Shown one piece after another: positions 27,655 to 36,046 of a stretch of DNA of 64,000 nucleotides. Positions within the stretch are counted from its first letter, which is position 1. Each line of letters begins with the position of its first letter. Under the pieces are notes generated by a model. It was not told the origin of the DNA, made no database searches, and saw nothing but the letters and a program-made list of their open reading frames with translations. Made by a program: the position numbers and the translations under genes. The DNA lies in the NCBI GenBank assembly GCA_003023725.1, contig PXYT01000007.1, positions 1 through 64,000 of the forward strand. Direction: 5' to 3'. The DNA comes from Sulfobacillus benefaciens. Lineage in GTDB: Bacteria > Bacillota > Sulfobacillia > Sulfobacillales > Sulfobacillaceae.

Positions 27655-28321
27655 TCCCAGGGCAATTTATTTCGGTGGATGACAAGGTGTCGATAATATT
27701 GAAATGGTTTTAGAGAAGGTTCCAGATATTTTGTCGAACAATAGTTTCATCCAGGGGGTATGATAAAGTCTGGGACTACGCTCTACACTTGCTGAATGGT
27801 CCTTTATATCATCCCCTTTTAGTACGTTGGCAGTACCTAAAGTCAGGGGAATTTCTAGAGCTCTGTCACCTATTCCAAGCTTTGGCCCCTTGTTCTCATG
27901 ACTTTCCAGTCCAAGATACACAAGATGGCTAGGGGCTTTAGCCGGTTGACTCAGGGATATGGCGATATTGCAGGTCAATGCACTCTTTGAGATTTCCAGA
28001 TATATTGGTATGTTAAGAAAGGTTTCAGCATATGGGGATGGCGCGGGATGTGTGGAAAGATTTTGAAAGTCCACTCCATCCTCTCATTCGGTCTCAGACG
28101 ATCCCCTTGATGTGGCGGCGGATTAACGTCTCTTATCCCGGAATGGCAAGGAGCGGCGAATCCACAAGAAACCGGCGATTTAGTAGCGATGGCGAGGAAG
28201 GTTTTGCAGATCCCCGGGCGAGCAGAGCTGACGTTACTCATTCGTCTTCCTTGTCAGAATCCCTCCCAGCTGGGAAGTGTCAAGGTCATCGATAACCCAA
28301 CTCAGGAAAGCGTGAGAAATA
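27655..28321. other. Gene-poor stretch
   Basis: A minus frame 27667-28074 (135 codons) is open but its start has no ribosome site and no family is recognisable. A plus reading around 28195-28320 (LTLLIRLPCQNPSQLGSVKV) looks coding-like but has no start; it might be the relic of a gene upstream of mntP. Confidence 0.3.
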
Positions 28322-28882
28322 TTGGTCGTTCTGAAAATGGTGGTGTTCGTCCTCTCACTGGGCATTGATACCCTCATGATGTCGATAGCCCTAGGGTTTT
28401 ACCGGACCTCAGGGAAGATTCGCATTGCCACGACATTTGCCAGCGCCGAAGTGATCATGGCCTTAGTCGGATTGTTTATCGGTAAAGGGCTCGGGACATT
28501 CATTGGAAATTGGGCATCTCTTACCGGAGGCATTCTGTTGTTGGGAGTGGCCGTGTGGCTTCTGGTTTTCGACAATGACGACGAGGAAAAGAACCGATTC
28601 GAACATGATTTGGTTGGATGGACATTGATTTTGACAGCCATAAGCATCAGTTTGGACGAATTAGCCATGGGTTTTTCGATCGGTCTTATTGGAATCCCTG
28701 TAACGCTTACGGTCATATTAATAGCGTGCCAAGCCTTTGTTTTTACGGTGGTGGGTCTCACTTTTGGGTCAAAATTGAAACCATATCTGGGGGAATGGTC
28801 AGAAAAGCTTGCCGGAACGATTCTCGGCCTATTAGCCTTATGGTTAATATTTATCGCCATCTTGCATTTGCTCCATCATTAA
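28322..28882 (+). CDS. mntP: MntP-type manganese efflux pump
   Basis: 186 residues with six hydrophobic helices. Two halves each carry an acidic helix motif, LSLGIDTLMMSIALGFYR and ISISLDELAMGFSIGLIGI, as in the MntP (DUF204) family, which exports Mn(II) across the cytoplasmic membrane. The loop DNDDEEKNRFEHD separates the halves. Start uncertain: TTG 28322 has AGGAAAG about 14 nt upstream, while ATG 28337 lacks a site. No yybP-ykoY manganese riboswitch could be recognised in the preceding 100 bp. Confidence 0.82.
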   Translation: MVVLKMVVFVLSLGIDTLMMSIALGFYRTSGKIRIATTFASAEVIMALVGLFIGKGLGTFIGNWASLTGGILLLGVAVWLLVFDNDDEEKNRFEHDLVGWTLILTAISISLDELAMGFSIGLIGIPVTLTVILIACQAFVFTVVGLTFGSKLKPYLGEWSEKLAGTILGLLALWLIFIAILHLLHH

Positions 28883-29166
28883 AGACGCTAGGTTCATTTG
28901 ATTCCGAAGTAAAGATGAGGTTCCGGGGCCTACCGGGCCGGCTGACTCCTAGGCATATCTAATTAAGGCACTGCTTTGGGGTCTTTCATGTACACGACTT
29001 GTTCACGGCTAGGGATTCCCTGGCAAATCGGGAAATCACCCAGACGCTCAAACAACGACAGCGGGATGACACAAGAGATTTCTCAGTTATATTGTGCGTA
29101 AATATTTCAGAGGTTATGTCCAAAGAGGCTTAGCAGGGAATTCTTTTAAAGAAGGCAACTATAATT

Positions 29167-29628
29167 ATGACAAAAATTACATGCCTATGTTTAGTCGCTA
29201 TAGCAGTAGGTGGTGTTGTGTCGGGATGTGGAAGCAAGGCGCCGCGAATATCTCAATCTAAGAACACACCCATAATCACAAACGCTATGACTATACTGAT
29301 CAGTCAACACAACATGACATCCTGGAACGTTCAGGTTATACCCACCCCTCCATTAATCATTAGAGTTGCCTACTTAGGTACAAAAGCCGCGGATCCGGCC
29401 GTGACAGTTTACTCAAAAACCTCCGCCCGATCTAAGTGGCGCCGTGTGCTTACGATCAGTTCAGCGTCACGGTTAGTTCATAACGGACCCGCCATGACCA
29501 TGAAGTGGCCGGCCCACACCCCTCAGTTTTTTGGTTATATTAAAGTCGATGTGAGTTGGTCTGTTGGAGGCCGCCGGGATGCAGGGAAAGCTGTGTTTGT
29601 CGTAAAGCGACTCAAAACCAAGGCGTGA
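29167..29628 (+). CDS. Small lipoprotein of unknown function
   Basis: 153 residues. Signal peptide TKITCLCLVAIAVGGVVSGC with lipobox VVSGC (Cys21) predicts a protein tethered to the outer face of the membrane. The mature part is basic and beta-rich (IIRVAYLGTKAADPAVTVYS, FGYIKVDVSW) without a family I recognise. The ribosome site is weak (AAAGAAGG about 10 nt upstream). Confidence 0.65.
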   Translation: MTKITCLCLVAIAVGGVVSGCGSKAPRISQSKNTPIITNAMTILISQHNMTSWNVQVIPTPPLIIRVAYLGTKAADPAVTVYSKTSARSKWRRVLTISSASRLVHNGPAMTMKWPAHTPQFFGYIKVDVSWSVGGRRDAGKAVFVVKRLKTKA

Positions 29629-29774
29629 GAGTATATGTATTGCGCGAGGGCGATAAACCCGCGGGTGTATTCCGAGATGAAATCAATGAGAAACTGACTG
29701 GGGATGACAACTCTATTGGAGTTCTCTGGCGCTATCCATGTTTTGAGCCGCCAGCATCAAAATTGGACGAGTGA
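29625..29774 (+). CDS. Doubtful 49-residue ORF overlapping the lipoprotein stop
   Basis: GTG 29625 overlaps the stop of the preceding lipoprotein gene (GTGA), the arrangement of coupled genes. It would encode MRVYVLREGDKPAGVFRDEI and end at 29774. It is acidic, has no known motif, and the ribosome site (CAAGG) is poor, so chance is possible. Confidence 0.3.
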   Translation: MRVYVLREGDKPAGVFRDEINEKLTGDDNSIGVLWRYPCFEPPASKLDE

Positions 29775-30391
29775 GAACCCACCCAATTCTCCGGTCAGAG
29801 GGGACGAAGCTGATGTGCTTGCCACTGGGCGTTGCAACAGCTATTCTGCGGCTGCCATGCAGACCGGTTGAACTTTGAGCGCCATGCGATCTCTCATTAT
29901 TCCCGCAATCTTATCCGCTGGGACCGTAGATCATTGGGAGTTGGTTGTTGAGTGTCCGTCTGGGACGTCAATCGGATGTGGACCAGGGAGCATGCCGCGA
30001 TGCTCCCGCCATCAATGGAACGGTTTTGGACGTTGATGTTGTTGGGAACGCTTCTTGGAACTCCGCGTTGGATGACCGGTAATGTCCGTCGTACCGTGCC
30101 GGAAGACTGCTTGCCTAAGTGGTTCTGGAACGACTTCCACTAGCACTCACATTGTGCTGCGGTTGCATTCAATTCGCAATGAGCTTCGGCATATAGATGC
30201 AACCTGGTGTGAAGGCGAAAAAATCCTGGTCTCCAACCATCCCGGAGATAAGTCCCGATAGGGAAATTTTCCCAATACAATTTGTTATGGTGGTTAAGGC
30301 ACTGGCGCAATGAAGACCCCGATATTGGCATTCACCTCCCTTCAGCCTGGAGATCAATCGGATTCGACTTAACCACTGCAGCATGACTGTA
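29775..30391. other. Gene-free stretch
   Basis: No credible gene; short frames on both strands have no ribosome site or known motif. Confidence 0.4.
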
Positions 30392-32041
30392 TTAGGCTAG
30401 TTCGTTTCTAGTGATGGGAAAGACTTTGCGCCAGACCCCTAAGGTGACGACTAAAAGGATGGCCAAGTACCAGTATAGTCCCAATGGCATCTGGCTTACG
30501 GCATACTGAATCCCGGCAAACACTGCGGTCAGAGCCATAAAGAGAAAGATCACATAAGTCTGTTTTTGTTGGGCCGCTTGATAAGGAGCTGAAAATGGCA
30601 AATCCTTGAGTGTGATGAGTACGGTGATTACGGCAAAAAGCCATGTCGATGCGTAGGCCACAATCAAATTCATCCCAATACCCGGTCCGAAAATGGCAAT
30701 AAAAATGACACTTTCAATCACATAGACGGGAAGTACCAACCGTGCCAAGAGGGCCTTTAAAATCCCGCGGAAGAGAAGTGCCGGAGAAGACAAAGGGGTC
30801 GTCTGATAGATCCAGGCCGCCTTATAATATTGTGAGTAGCGCATCATCATTACGGCCGAGGGAATCATCATGTCTATGAAATAAATAGACAGATACCAAG
30901 GAGAGGCCGACAATCCTTGAAAAGGCTTGGGTGATGCGTTTAGCATCATAATTAAGGGCAGGAAAATGCTAAGGGTCAATGCCGGGTAGACTTTTAATTT
31001 GAATTCCCGTTCTCTGGTCATCATGGCCGCGCCAAAAATAAACGCCTGCCGTTCTCTGGGATTTCGGCAAAAGAGAGTAGAATACCACTTAGACCACGCC
31101 TGGCTCAGATTCCCGGATTGTTTGGCGGTGGCCGAGAGTTTCTCCAGATGTCTTTCGAAAGCCGGCATAAAGTGGAGGTAGAGCCTATAGACCATCAGAG
31201 GAACGGCTAGAGCCATGGCCGCGAGCACCATCACCTCCGGGTTGTTTGACGAGGCGAAAAGCACCTGAAACGCGGAGCCAAACCATAAAGGCGGAATGAT
31301 GATTTCCCACCATGCCGGATGAAAAACAATATGGGCATTTAAGAGTTGGAACGAGCGTCCCAATAATTGATAGCCGATGGTCATCATCAGGGAGAGGCCT
31401 ATTTGGACATAGTTGATAAAATCCTTCAGCCTTTCTCCGTCAAAGTACCGCAAGATAAGAAAGTATAACAGTGCGGTTAAGGCCATAATGAACAAATCCA
31501 TCAAAATGAGCGCCACGGCTAAAACCATAAAGAAGACCAAGCCGTGGCGAATAAGGGCCGTGAGTAAAGCCGGCAGAGCCACGGCTAGGGTAATCAACGC
31601 CAAATAAATCCCAATGCGCAAGGTTCGGGCCATGGAAATAGTTTTGGGGGAAATGGGCTTAGACGCTAAAATGGTGCGATCTCGAATATCGAGCAATACC
31701 GAGGAAAAGTCTGAAATCATGGATAACATGACGAGAAACATTAAGATAGCCATGGCGCTGCTCATAAAAAATATGAGGTGATGCGTCATCGCCACGACGG
31801 GAATGACGACGGCTCCCAACAGTACATAGAACCATAAAGAGCTGATGAAGGTATTGGCATGAGGGTTGGAAGAGTCGCGCTTCAGTTGCTTGCGGCTACG
31901 GGTTAAAATCGCCGGAACGCGCCTGGAATCCATCGTCAGATGTACTTGCAGGATATTGCGCAATACGGTGTAATCATAACCCCGGGCTTCAAATGCATTT
32001 TGAAAGCGGTCTAGGATTTTCAAGGAATAGAAGTTTCGCAT
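30392..32041 (-). CDS. ABC-2 type transporter permease
   Basis: 549 residues with about 12 hydrophobic helices in two groups, split by a soluble stretch (LHFMPAFERHLEKLSATAKQSGNLSQAWSKW). The start MRNFYSLKILDRFQNAFEARG is cytoplasmic and the first helices (FYVLLGAVVIPVVAMTHHLI) follow. The pattern fits the large EcsB/YhaP-like exporter permeases that pair with a single ATPase. It lies 58 bp after the ATPase gene in the same direction, so both form one exporter; the cargo cannot be told. Confidence 0.8.
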   Translation of the reverse strand: MRNFYSLKILDRFQNAFEARGYDYTVLRNILQVHLTMDSRRVPAILTRSRKQLKRDSSNPHANTFISSLWFYVLLGAVVIPVVAMTHHLIFFMSSAMAILMFLVMLSMISDFSSVLLDIRDRTILASKPISPKTISMARTLRIGIYLALITLAVALPALLTALIRHGLVFFMVLAVALILMDLFIMALTALLYFLILRYFDGERLKDFINYVQIGLSLMMTIGYQLLGRSFQLLNAHIVFHPAWWEIIIPPLWFGSAFQVLFASSNNPEVMVLAAMALAVPLMVYRLYLHFMPAFERHLEKLSATAKQSGNLSQAWSKWYSTLFCRNPRERQAFIFGAAMMTREREFKLKVYPALTLSIFLPLIMMLNASPKPFQGLSASPWYLSIYFIDMMIPSAVMMMRYSQYYKAAWIYQTTPLSSPALLFRGILKALLARLVLPVYVIESVIFIAIFGPGIGMNLIVAYASTWLFAVITVLITLKDLPFSAPYQAAQQKQTYVIFLFMALTAVFAGIQYAVSQMPLGLYWYLAILLVVTLGVWRKVFPITRNELA

Positions 32042-32099
32042 GAGTTTTTTACTGCGCCTCCAAATATAATGATGGGAAGGATAAGGGCGTCTTTACGGA

Positions 32100-32891
32100 T
32101 CAGTCTTCTTGGATGACCAAAAGGGCTTGATGTGCGATGTTCTGATGTTCGAAGAAGCCTGTCATATGGCCGAAAATCTCTTCCAAAGATTGTTCATGGG
32201 CCTTTTGGCTTAGCGTAGCAAAATCCCCGTCTGCGATGACTCGGCCCTGGTTGAGCAAGATAATCCGGCTGCTGATCTTCTCGACAACATCCATGATATG
32301 GGAAGAGTAGAAAATGGTTTTCCCGGCCTCCTTTAATTCAGCCATGAGATCTTTGACTATCATGACGCTATTCGCGTCTAATCCGCTCAAAGGCTCATCC
32401 AAAAACAAGATCTCGGGGTTGTGCAATAAGCTGGAAATTAATAGGACCTTTTGTTTCATGCCCTTGGAATAAGAGGAGAGGCGGGAGCGGTAGGCTTCTT
32501 CCAATCCCAATAGCCGTATCAGTTCTTGGGACTTGCTGGCTGCCTTCTTTTCAGGCAAGCCGTAGAGAGTGCCAACAAAATTGAGGTATTCTTCGGCTGT
32601 TAACGCCTCATATAACTCCGCTGATTCCGGAACATAGCCGACCTGGGCTTTGTACGCGACATCACCCCCGGCTACATCGTGTCCCAGCACGGTAATCGTT
32701 CCGCTATAATCCGTAATTAATCCGAGAATGGCTTTTATGGTAGTGCTTTTACCGGCTCCGTTGGGACCGATGTAGCCAATGATTTGGCCAGACTGAACTT
32801 CTAAGTTGATGTCCTCTAATACTTTGGTGTTGCCATAATTCACCTGGAGGTTGCGAAGGGAAATCACAGATTCATTTTGCGGTGTGGGCAT
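32100..32891 (-). CDS. ABC transporter ATPase of the ABC-2 exporter
   Basis: 263 residues from ATG 32891, chosen because AAGGAG lies 7 nt upstream (the frame is open to 33035 without a site). Walker A GPNGAGKST, Q-loop in VGYVPESAELYEALT, signature LSSYSKGMKQKV (degenerate LSxxxKG form usual in this group), Walker B EILFLDEPLSGLD and H-loop YSSHIMD. Typical of CcmA/EcsA-like ATPases of drug, antibiotic or polymer exporters. Forms an operon with the permease downstream. Confidence 0.88.
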   Translation of the reverse strand: MPTPQNESVISLRNLQVNYGNTKVLEDINLEVQSGQIIGYIGPNGAGKSTTIKAILGLITDYSGTITVLGHDVAGGDVAYKAQVGYVPESAELYEALTAEEYLNFVGTLYGLPEKKAASKSQELIRLLGLEEAYRSRLSSYSKGMKQKVLLISSLLHNPEILFLDEPLSGLDANSVMIVKDLMAELKEAGKTIFYSSHIMDVVEKISSRIILLNQGRVIADGDFATLSQKAHEQSLEEIFGHMTGFFEHQNIAHQALLVIQED

Positions 32892-33392
32892 TGCTTGACT
32901 CCTTCCGAGTTTTAAGCTGGTTGAATCGGAGGATAAAACCATCTGGTTGAACTTTAGGGGAAACAGCGAAGATTGTGAGACAAATTGGGGTGATGAGTAT
33001 ATCTGGTTCCAGTTCAAGTGATAACCACATGGCATCTTCTATTCTAATACGATAATGCCAAGAGGTGCATGAAAGGGCGTATGATTTATGAACAATCTTT
33101 ATGCCGAGTTTACGATCTTGCTGGGTCACAAGAACTACCGCATGCTTTAAAGAAGATGGTAGATGACGTTTTCTGGAGGATCGTATACTCTGAAATCGAC
33201 AATCTCCAACCGCTACGCATTTGATCTAGTCATGTCGGATTTCCTCTCAAACCTAGCCACCTATTTGCATCAATGAAAAACCCCAGGTTGGAATGATGCC
33301 TCGAATTCACAGGGCATGGCTGTCTTTCTTATGACAAATTTGCGCTATCATAAGGGCAACAAGATGTCCCGAAAAAGTAGGTGGGGAAGCGA
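32892..33392. other. Intergenic region between divergent genes
   Basis: Lies between the ATPase gene (minus) and the aldo/keto reductase (plus). It must hold both promoters; the only clear structure is the inverted repeat at 33328-33354. Confidence 0.4.
33328..33354. promoter_or_regulatory. Inverted repeat, candidate operator of the aldo/keto reductase gene
   Basis: CTTATGA (33328-33334) and TCATAAG (33348-33354) are perfect complements 13 nt apart, about 40 bp before the start codon at 33393. TATCAT inside the right arm could serve as -10. Regulator unknown. Confidence 0.45.
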
Positions 33393-34361
33393 ATGACGTT
33401 CGAGCTGCGCCGACTTGGGCACAGTCGCATCAAATTGACGCCACTTGGGCTGGGAACTTGGCAGTTTAGCCAAGGACGCGGATTGGTGGGAAGTTTTTGG
33501 CCTCGTTTGGATGATGAGGTTATTGCCCAAATTGTTCAAGCGGCATGGAGGGGGGGAATCCACTGGTTTGATACCGCCGAGATTTATGGTCATGGCGCTT
33601 CTGAAGAGGCATTGTCCAGAGCCTTGCACTCGCTTGGAATTGTCGCAGGTGATGCGCTTATAGCCACGAAATGGTGGCCTGTGGGACGAACATACCGGTC
33701 CCTGGCAACAAGTATTCCTAGGCGCTTGCAAGCCCTTAACGGCTATCCCGTCACGCTCTACCAGATTCATCAGCCCTGGGCTTTAAGTTCCCTTAAAGAC
33801 CAAGCTCGAGCCCTCATCCATTTATTGCAGGAAAAACTCGTGTCTGGCGTTGGGGTCAGTAACTTTTCGGCTAGGGCAATGAGGGAGATGGCTCACCGCT
33901 TAAACGACGCCGGCTTTCCGCTGGCCTCAAATCAGGTGCGCTATAATCTCCTCGATCGGTCTATCGAGCGAAATGGCATATTGTCTGAAGCCCAGGACTT
34001 GAAAGTGGCCATCATCGCGTATTCTCCTTTGCAACAGGGCATATTGTCCGGAAAGTTTCACCAACCCGGCGTGCGTCCTGCCGGATTGCGGCGCTGGAGT
34101 CCACGTATGTCTCCAGGGTATTTGGCTAGAAGTGAGCCTTTGGTGAATCTGATGCAAGAAATTGGTCAACGTTACCATAAAACAGTCAGCCAGGTGGCGT
34201 TGAACTGGATTATCACGGCCCATCCCGAGATGCTCGCTATTCCCGGAGCCACTAAGCCCGAGCAAGCTCAGCACCTGGCTGACACCTTGTCTTTTCGCTT
34301 GTCCTGGGATGAATGCGAAACACTGTCCAACTTAAGTGACAAGATTACCTCGAAAGCTTAA
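33393..34361 (+). CDS. Aldo/keto reductase
   Basis: 322 residues. Family blocks: LTPLGLGTWQFSQG, GGIHWFDTAEIYGHGASEE (catalytic Asp and Tyr), LIATKWWPVG (catalytic Lys), LYQIHQPWA (His), GVSNFSARAM, and AIPGATKPEQAQ for NADP binding near the end. Reduces aldehydes or ketones with NADPH; cytoplasmic. Start ATG 33393 is used because GGTGGGG lies 6 nt before it; GTG 33381 is less likely. No operon partner. Confidence 0.9.
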   Translation: MTFELRRLGHSRIKLTPLGLGTWQFSQGRGLVGSFWPRLDDEVIAQIVQAAWRGGIHWFDTAEIYGHGASEEALSRALHSLGIVAGDALIATKWWPVGRTYRSLATSIPRRLQALNGYPVTLYQIHQPWALSSLKDQARALIHLLQEKLVSGVGVSNFSARAMREMAHRLNDAGFPLASNQVRYNLLDRSIERNGILSEAQDLKVAIIAYSPLQQGILSGKFHQPGVRPAGLRRWSPRMSPGYLARSEPLVNLMQEIGQRYHKTVSQVALNWIITAHPEMLAIPGATKPEQAQHLADTLSFRLSWDECETLSNLSDKITSKA

Positions 34362-34762
34362 GAGCCAGGACGCACAAGCGATCCTAGCCTTGATGGGACC
34401 GCATATTACCGCGTAGAGAAAAAGTTGTGCAAATAGGCATGATCTTGGTTGGGCGAAAGTAATTGAAAGATCTGTGCCGGGTGGGGAATTCCAGAGGAAG
34501 ACCAGAGCAGTGCAACCAAGGGCCATGGCACCTTTCTCTTGAGGACCCGGGTACACGAGAAGTGAATTTGTTTTGCGCGCACCCAAAGACACGCCTGACT
34601 CTTAGGCATGCTCACCGTTTTGGCACCGCGAATTCCGTTGGGGAAATCCTCAGGCTACCTCTTTCGGGCACACCCACTGAAAACCTGCTTCTGCCCTAAG
34701 GTTGACACGGCCCTGGATCTGAGGCAGATGAGGCTAATCCGGGAAGAGGGATGCCAGGAAAA
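34362..34762. other. Gene-free stretch between convergent genes
   Basis: Nothing recognisable; short overlapping frames only. Confidence 0.4.
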
Positions 34763-35005
34763 TTAACGTTTCCGCGCCTGGAACTGAATCAGGGCCAGGA
34801 ATCCAATGAGAATCAATGTGTCGCTGGCCCAAATTCCGGTCATGAATCCCCGCCAGAAGGCTGGGGACGTCAATTGTGTGGCGGAGACAGCAGTCATCGT
34901 CGCCCCCAGTGCAATGAGTCCGACTAACCATCCGGAGCGCTGTTGTAAAGGCAATTGATTCCAGCGCTTCCACTGGACAAGGTTCCATTTTTTCAGAGTC
35001 GTCAT
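34763..35005 (-). CDS. Small two-helix membrane protein, unknown function
   Basis: 80 residues: MTTLKKWNLVQWKRWNQLPL is a basic cytoplasmic start, then two hydrophobic helices (SGWLVGLIALGATMTAVSA and FMTGIWASDTLILIGFLALI) and a QARKR end, so both termini probably face inside. AAGGAAGG about 8 nt upstream of ATG 35005 supports it. No family recognised. Confidence 0.7.
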   Translation of the reverse strand: MTTLKKWNLVQWKRWNQLPLQQRSGWLVGLIALGATMTAVSATQLTSPAFWRGFMTGIWASDTLILIGFLALIQFQARKR

Positions 35006-35324
35006 AGTCTTTAACCTTCCTTAGCGTGATTATCACCAATATTCTCTATTCTTTATTATACGTTAGAGCGGATGATCGGTGCACTGTTCTAACCCTATTC
35101 GCATCCATTCATTTCTTTCTGGCAGACAATCCTGTTTGGGCGTGTGAATCTCTGTCACCCGGAAGACCGGGCCATTACGAGACGGCGGATAAGGTACTGA
35201 CATCATCGTGTCATCAGCTTTTGGCAATAGACATATGTTAAATTTGTCTGTGCCCTCATCCAAATTGACAGCGAATAAACCGTCGTGAGAGTCCATGATG
35301 CGGCGATTTATGGCGGAACATTTG

Positions 35325-35573
35325 CTAGTCAGACAAGATTTCAACGTCGACGGCTGTTAATCGTTGACTATCTGTGGCATTTGTCTCGATTAAGTGAAAT
35401 GTCACTTTCTGACCTGGCTTGAGAAAGCGATAGCCATTGGGAAATCTTCGAGGATTAGGCCGAATTGCACTGAAGTGAACGAAGACATGATGACCGTCTT
35501 GTCCGTCCAACATAATGCGGCCATAGCCCTTTTCTTCTTTGAACCACTTCACAACACCTTTTCGTCTGGGCAT
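35325..35573 (-). CDS. Cold-shock domain protein (Csp-like)
   Basis: 82 residues. One cold-shock domain: KWFKEEKGYGRIM (RNP1 region) and HHVFVHFSAI (RNP2), with extra residues in the middle (RPNPRRFPNGYRFLKPGQ) that are not usual in the 66-residue Csp proteins. These bind single-stranded RNA/DNA and act as RNA chaperones. CAGGAGG lies 7-8 nt upstream of ATG 35573. Confidence 0.9.
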   Translation of the reverse strand: MPRRKGVVKWFKEEKGYGRIMLDGQDGHHVFVHFSAIRPNPRRFPNGYRFLKPGQKVTFHLIETNATDSQRLTAVDVEILSD

Positions 35574-36046
35574 TGAAAAACCTCCTGGTGAATAATGAGT
35601 TGCCCCAACAAGTGAAAGTGAGGTTGGCCCCGTTGCTCCCGGCTCCCCATCTGATTATACCTGAGTGTCATCAGCTTTGCTGAAGAGCTCTTGGGCTGTT
35701 ACGCCGCCCAGATCCTTTTTGTTATAAGCTGTGCTCAATTAAAAGCGCCCCCACAGTAATTGTGGGAACGGCTAATACCAGCAGGACCCGTTATCCGGTG
35801 AAACAATTCAAGAATTCGCTTGTATTTTCGGCTTTCTTCATCTTTGCGCAATGAGAGGATTGTCCGTTTCCACAAGAGAAATTGACCTGAGGTCCTGCGA
35901 AGCGGTGTAAAAACATCGTTGAGAAATAGCATATAAAACCCCTGGAAGAATAGAGGACTATGTCGAAATATGTCGAATCATGACAGAAGAGCAATAGGCT
36001 TCAACGCTTGCTCTTCACATTATACCCAATGGGGGAGGTCACTTTT
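35574..36046. other. Intergenic region upstream of the large secreted protein
   Basis: Holds the control region of the gene at 36047, with the tandem Spo0A-box sequence at 35961-35977. A small hairpin CCCACAGTAATTGTGGG near 35751 is also seen. No gene. Confidence 0.45.
35961..35977. promoter_or_regulatory. Two tandem Spo0A-box sequences
   Basis: TGTCGAA occurs at 35961-35967 and again at 35971-35977, exactly one helical turn apart, 70-86 bp upstream of the start of the secreted protein gene. TGTCGAA is the known Spo0A box. Single copies occur by chance in 64 kb; this phased pair is less likely to. Confidence 0.5.

Noticed and set aside
27667-28074. A 135-codon minus-strand frame
   Set aside because: No start signal and no recognisable family; length alone is not enough next to gene-poor DNA.
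28262-28273. Perfect palindrome TCCCAGCTGGGA upstream of mntP as operator or riboswitch part
   Set aside because: Short, GC-rich and isolated; the yybP-ykoY riboswitch features known for mntP genes cannot be found around it.
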